Source: Thermococcus sp. (GTDB lineage Archaea > Methanobacteriota_B > Thermococci > Thermococcales > Thermococcaceae). Taken from it: a stretch of DNA of 6,406 nucleotides. The stretch covers positions 1 through 6,406 of the forward strand of contig JAMONK010000214.1 in assembly GCA_027065835.1 (NCBI GenBank). Direction: 5' to 3'. Position numbers and translations under genes: made by a program. Below are positions 5,805-6,406 of the stretch, piece by piece; within the stretch, counting starts at the first letter, position 1, and the number at the start of each line of letters is the position of its first letter. The notes under the pieces are model-generated. The model was not told the DNA's origin. It ran no database searches and saw only the letters and a list, made by a program, of their open reading frames with translations.

Positions 5805-6119
5805 TCAGCCCCCGCTCAGATGGTACAGCATCTCCCAGAGTCTGATGGTGTACTCAACCGTTGGGGGATAGCTCTGGACTATTTCGGTGATCTCCATGTT
5901 CTTGTGGAAGGTTGGGGCGTTTATTGTTTTCATGTACTCTTCGAGGGCTTCTCTGTCCTTGGCCCGCCACATAGTGTAGCTCCCGCCGTCAAAGTTGTAC
6001 GAGGCTAGGAACTCAACATCGCCAGTGAGGGGCAACCGCCTAAAGAAATCGGCGGCTTCCTTGGTTGCCTTGATGCTCTCCTCTCCCGAATAGCGGTGGG
6101 TGACGAGGTACATCGCCAT
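5805..6119 (-). CDS. Small conserved-type protein, probable dimeric alpha/beta barrel fold, function unknown
   Basis: 104 residues from ATG 6119, with GGGAGGTG five bases upstream; a second ATG two codons on is less well placed. I do not recognise the exact family. The pattern is strand (MAMYLVTHRYS), helix (IKATKEAADFFRRL), strand (VEFLASYNFDGG), strand (SYTMWRAKD), helix (REALEEYMKTI) and strand (MEITEIVQS). This is the order of small ferredoxin-like dimeric alpha/beta barrel proteins such as DUF3303 or DUF4242 relatives. The extra C-terminal helix TVEYTIRLWEMLYHL is amphipathic and could mediate oligomerisation. There are no Cys residues and no clear catalytic site; His8, His72 and His100 are the only histidines. 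No signal peptide is present. It has its own divergent promoter region with an unusually long, structured leader. Confidence 0.82.
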   Translation of the reverse strand: MAMYLVTHRYSGEESIKATKEAADFFRRLPLTGDVEFLASYNFDGGSYTMWRAKDREALEEYMKTINAPTFHKNMEITEIVQSYPPTVEYTIRLWEMLYHLSGG

Positions 6120-6161
6120 ACGAACACCTCCCTATATATCAATAAATTTTCATACGTTGTT

Positions 6162-6255
6162 GTCAGAGGGGGCACCGCAGGGTGAAAAGGTCGCTGGCTT
6201 TCGGTGCTCCGATTTGGGTTCACCCATGCAGAACCTGCTATATCTGCTCTCTGAC
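6162..6255 (-). ncRNA. Candidate structured RNA or long regulatory leader
   Basis: Read on the minus strand, nested complements occur. The outer arms GTCAGAG (6255-6249) and CTCTGAC (6168-6162) give 7 pairs. The middle stem pairs CTGCA-U-GGGUGAA (6231-6219, bulged U at 6226) with UUCACCCUGCGG (6186-6175), 12 pairs, and after one mismatch GGU/GCC continues it. The 32-base loop holds TCGG-AGCA-CCGA (6212-6201). Two pairs are G-U only on this strand, which favours minus-strand RNA. A strong TATA box lies just upstream. It may be a free small RNA or the leader of the gene at 6119. No known RNA family is recognised. Confidence 0.45.
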
Positions 6256-6260
6256 TTATA

Positions 6261-6270
6261 GTATATAAAG
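6261..6270 (-). promoter_or_regulatory. Strong minus-strand TATA box
   Basis: The minus strand reads AAAAAT then CTTTATATAC, a near-ideal archaeal BRE and TATA. Transcription should start near 6240, at the base of the structured segment, leaving about 120 bases to the ATG at 6119. A weaker AAAATTTATT (6141-6150) is too close to the start codon to include the ribosome binding site. Another A/T box (ATATAT at 6281-6286) could start transcription near 6258 and so include the outermost stem. Confidence 0.6.
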
Positions 6271-6287
6271 ATTTTTGCTCATATATC

Positions 6288-6304
6288 TTGTTATTTAATA
6301 ACAA
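6288..6304. promoter_or_regulatory. Perfect inverted repeat, candidate operator
   Basis: TTGTTAT and ATAACAA arms (7 bases each) flank TTA. It lies 17 bases beyond the minus-strand TATA box on its upstream side, where archaeal activators bind, and about 60 bases upstream of the plus-strand TATA box. The regulator is unknown. A/T-rich sequence makes such repeats easier by chance. Confidence 0.35.
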
Positions 6305-6366
6305 AAACTTTTCTATAGTTGTCAACAAAGCCCGACGCTGTGGGCCGGTGCGTTGATCACAACTTT

Positions 6367-6374
6367 TTTATATA
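6367..6374 (+). promoter_or_regulatory. Plus-strand promoter for a gene starting beyond the window
   Basis: CTTTTTTATATACA is a good archaeal TATA box. Initiation about 25 bases on falls near 6394, right before the ribosome binding site at 6396-6402, so the mRNA leader would be very short. This is the only strong sign of a plus-strand gene here. Confidence 0.65.
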
Positions 6375-6395
6375 CAATGGGTTTAGTCTTCACAA

Positions 6396-6402
6396 GAGGT
6401 GA
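6396..6402 (+). promoter_or_regulatory. Ribosome binding site of the gene right of the window
   Basis: GAGGTGA is a full Shine-Dalgarno match and the window ends four bases later, so the start codon should be within the next few bases. The 11-mer GAGGTGAGAGA is identical to the site before aIF2 gamma. An ATG at 6376-6378 opens a frame to the edge but lies next to the TATA box and is not used. Confidence 0.6.
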
Positions 6403-6406
6403 GAGA

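Noticed and set aside
6158..6240. C/D-box or H/ACA guide RNA
   Set aside because: No RUGAUGA C box is present on either strand. ACA occurs at 6163-6161, but no guide pocket of the right size lies about 14-16 bases before it and no kink-turn is evident.
6162..6255. tRNA suggested by 7-bp acceptor-like arms
   Set aside because: No T-loop consensus (GGTTCRA-type) precedes the 3' arm on either strand, no anticodon arm can be drawn, and 94 bases with a 12-bp middle stem does not fit a cloverleaf.
6005..6328. Minus-strand 107-codon frame across the divergent intergenic region
   Set aside because: It runs over the TATA box and structured segment, overlaps the well-supported 104-residue gene in another frame, lacks a ribosome binding site, and its translation looks random.

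Overview
The window looks like chromosomal DNA from a hyperthermophilic euryarchaeon of the Thermococcales, most likely a Thermococcus. The reasons are a Thermococcales-type aIF2 gamma with its zinc knuckle, an archaeal-length S6e, TATA-like A/T boxes about 25 bases before predicted transcript starts, GGAGGTGA-type ribosome binding sites, and lipoproteins with a lipobox followed by a Thr/Ser-rich linker. This is read from the sequence only; no database search was possible.

Every identified gene is on the minus strand, so transcription runs from right to left. From the right: a divergent intergenic region (about 6120-6406) carries a plus-strand promoter and ribosome binding site for a gene starting just past the window, and a strong minus-strand TATA box followed by a predicted structured RNA. 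Next come a small 104-residue protein of unknown function (5805-6119), ribosomal protein S6e (5320-5697), translation initiation factor aIF2 gamma (3970-5202) and a PIN-domain protein (3529-3948). These are followed by an HD-domain phosphohydrolase-like protein (2684-3454) and a DUF434-type protein (ending at 1986). At the left end are two related secreted lipoproteins, one complete (698-1852) and one cut by the window edge (1-452). A doubtful 56-codon frame lies between them.

The right part is a translation block. S6e has its own promoter and terminator, and aIF2 gamma and PIN form a tight two-gene operon (21-base gap). The HD and DUF434 genes form a second coupled pair behind their own TATA-like box. 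The PIN protein is a likely ribonuclease and the DUF434 protein has a PIN/NYN-like acidic pattern, so an RNA-processing theme is possible but is inference. The lipoprotein pair is a separate, cell-surface unit.

The most interesting non-coding feature is at 6162-6255: nested inverted repeats directly downstream of a near-perfect TATA box, in a leader far longer than the others here. The S6e leader holds two mutually exclusive hairpins, and the complete lipoprotein's leader holds a U-rich tract between two 5-base arms. No mobile element, CRISPR array, tRNA or rRNA was seen.
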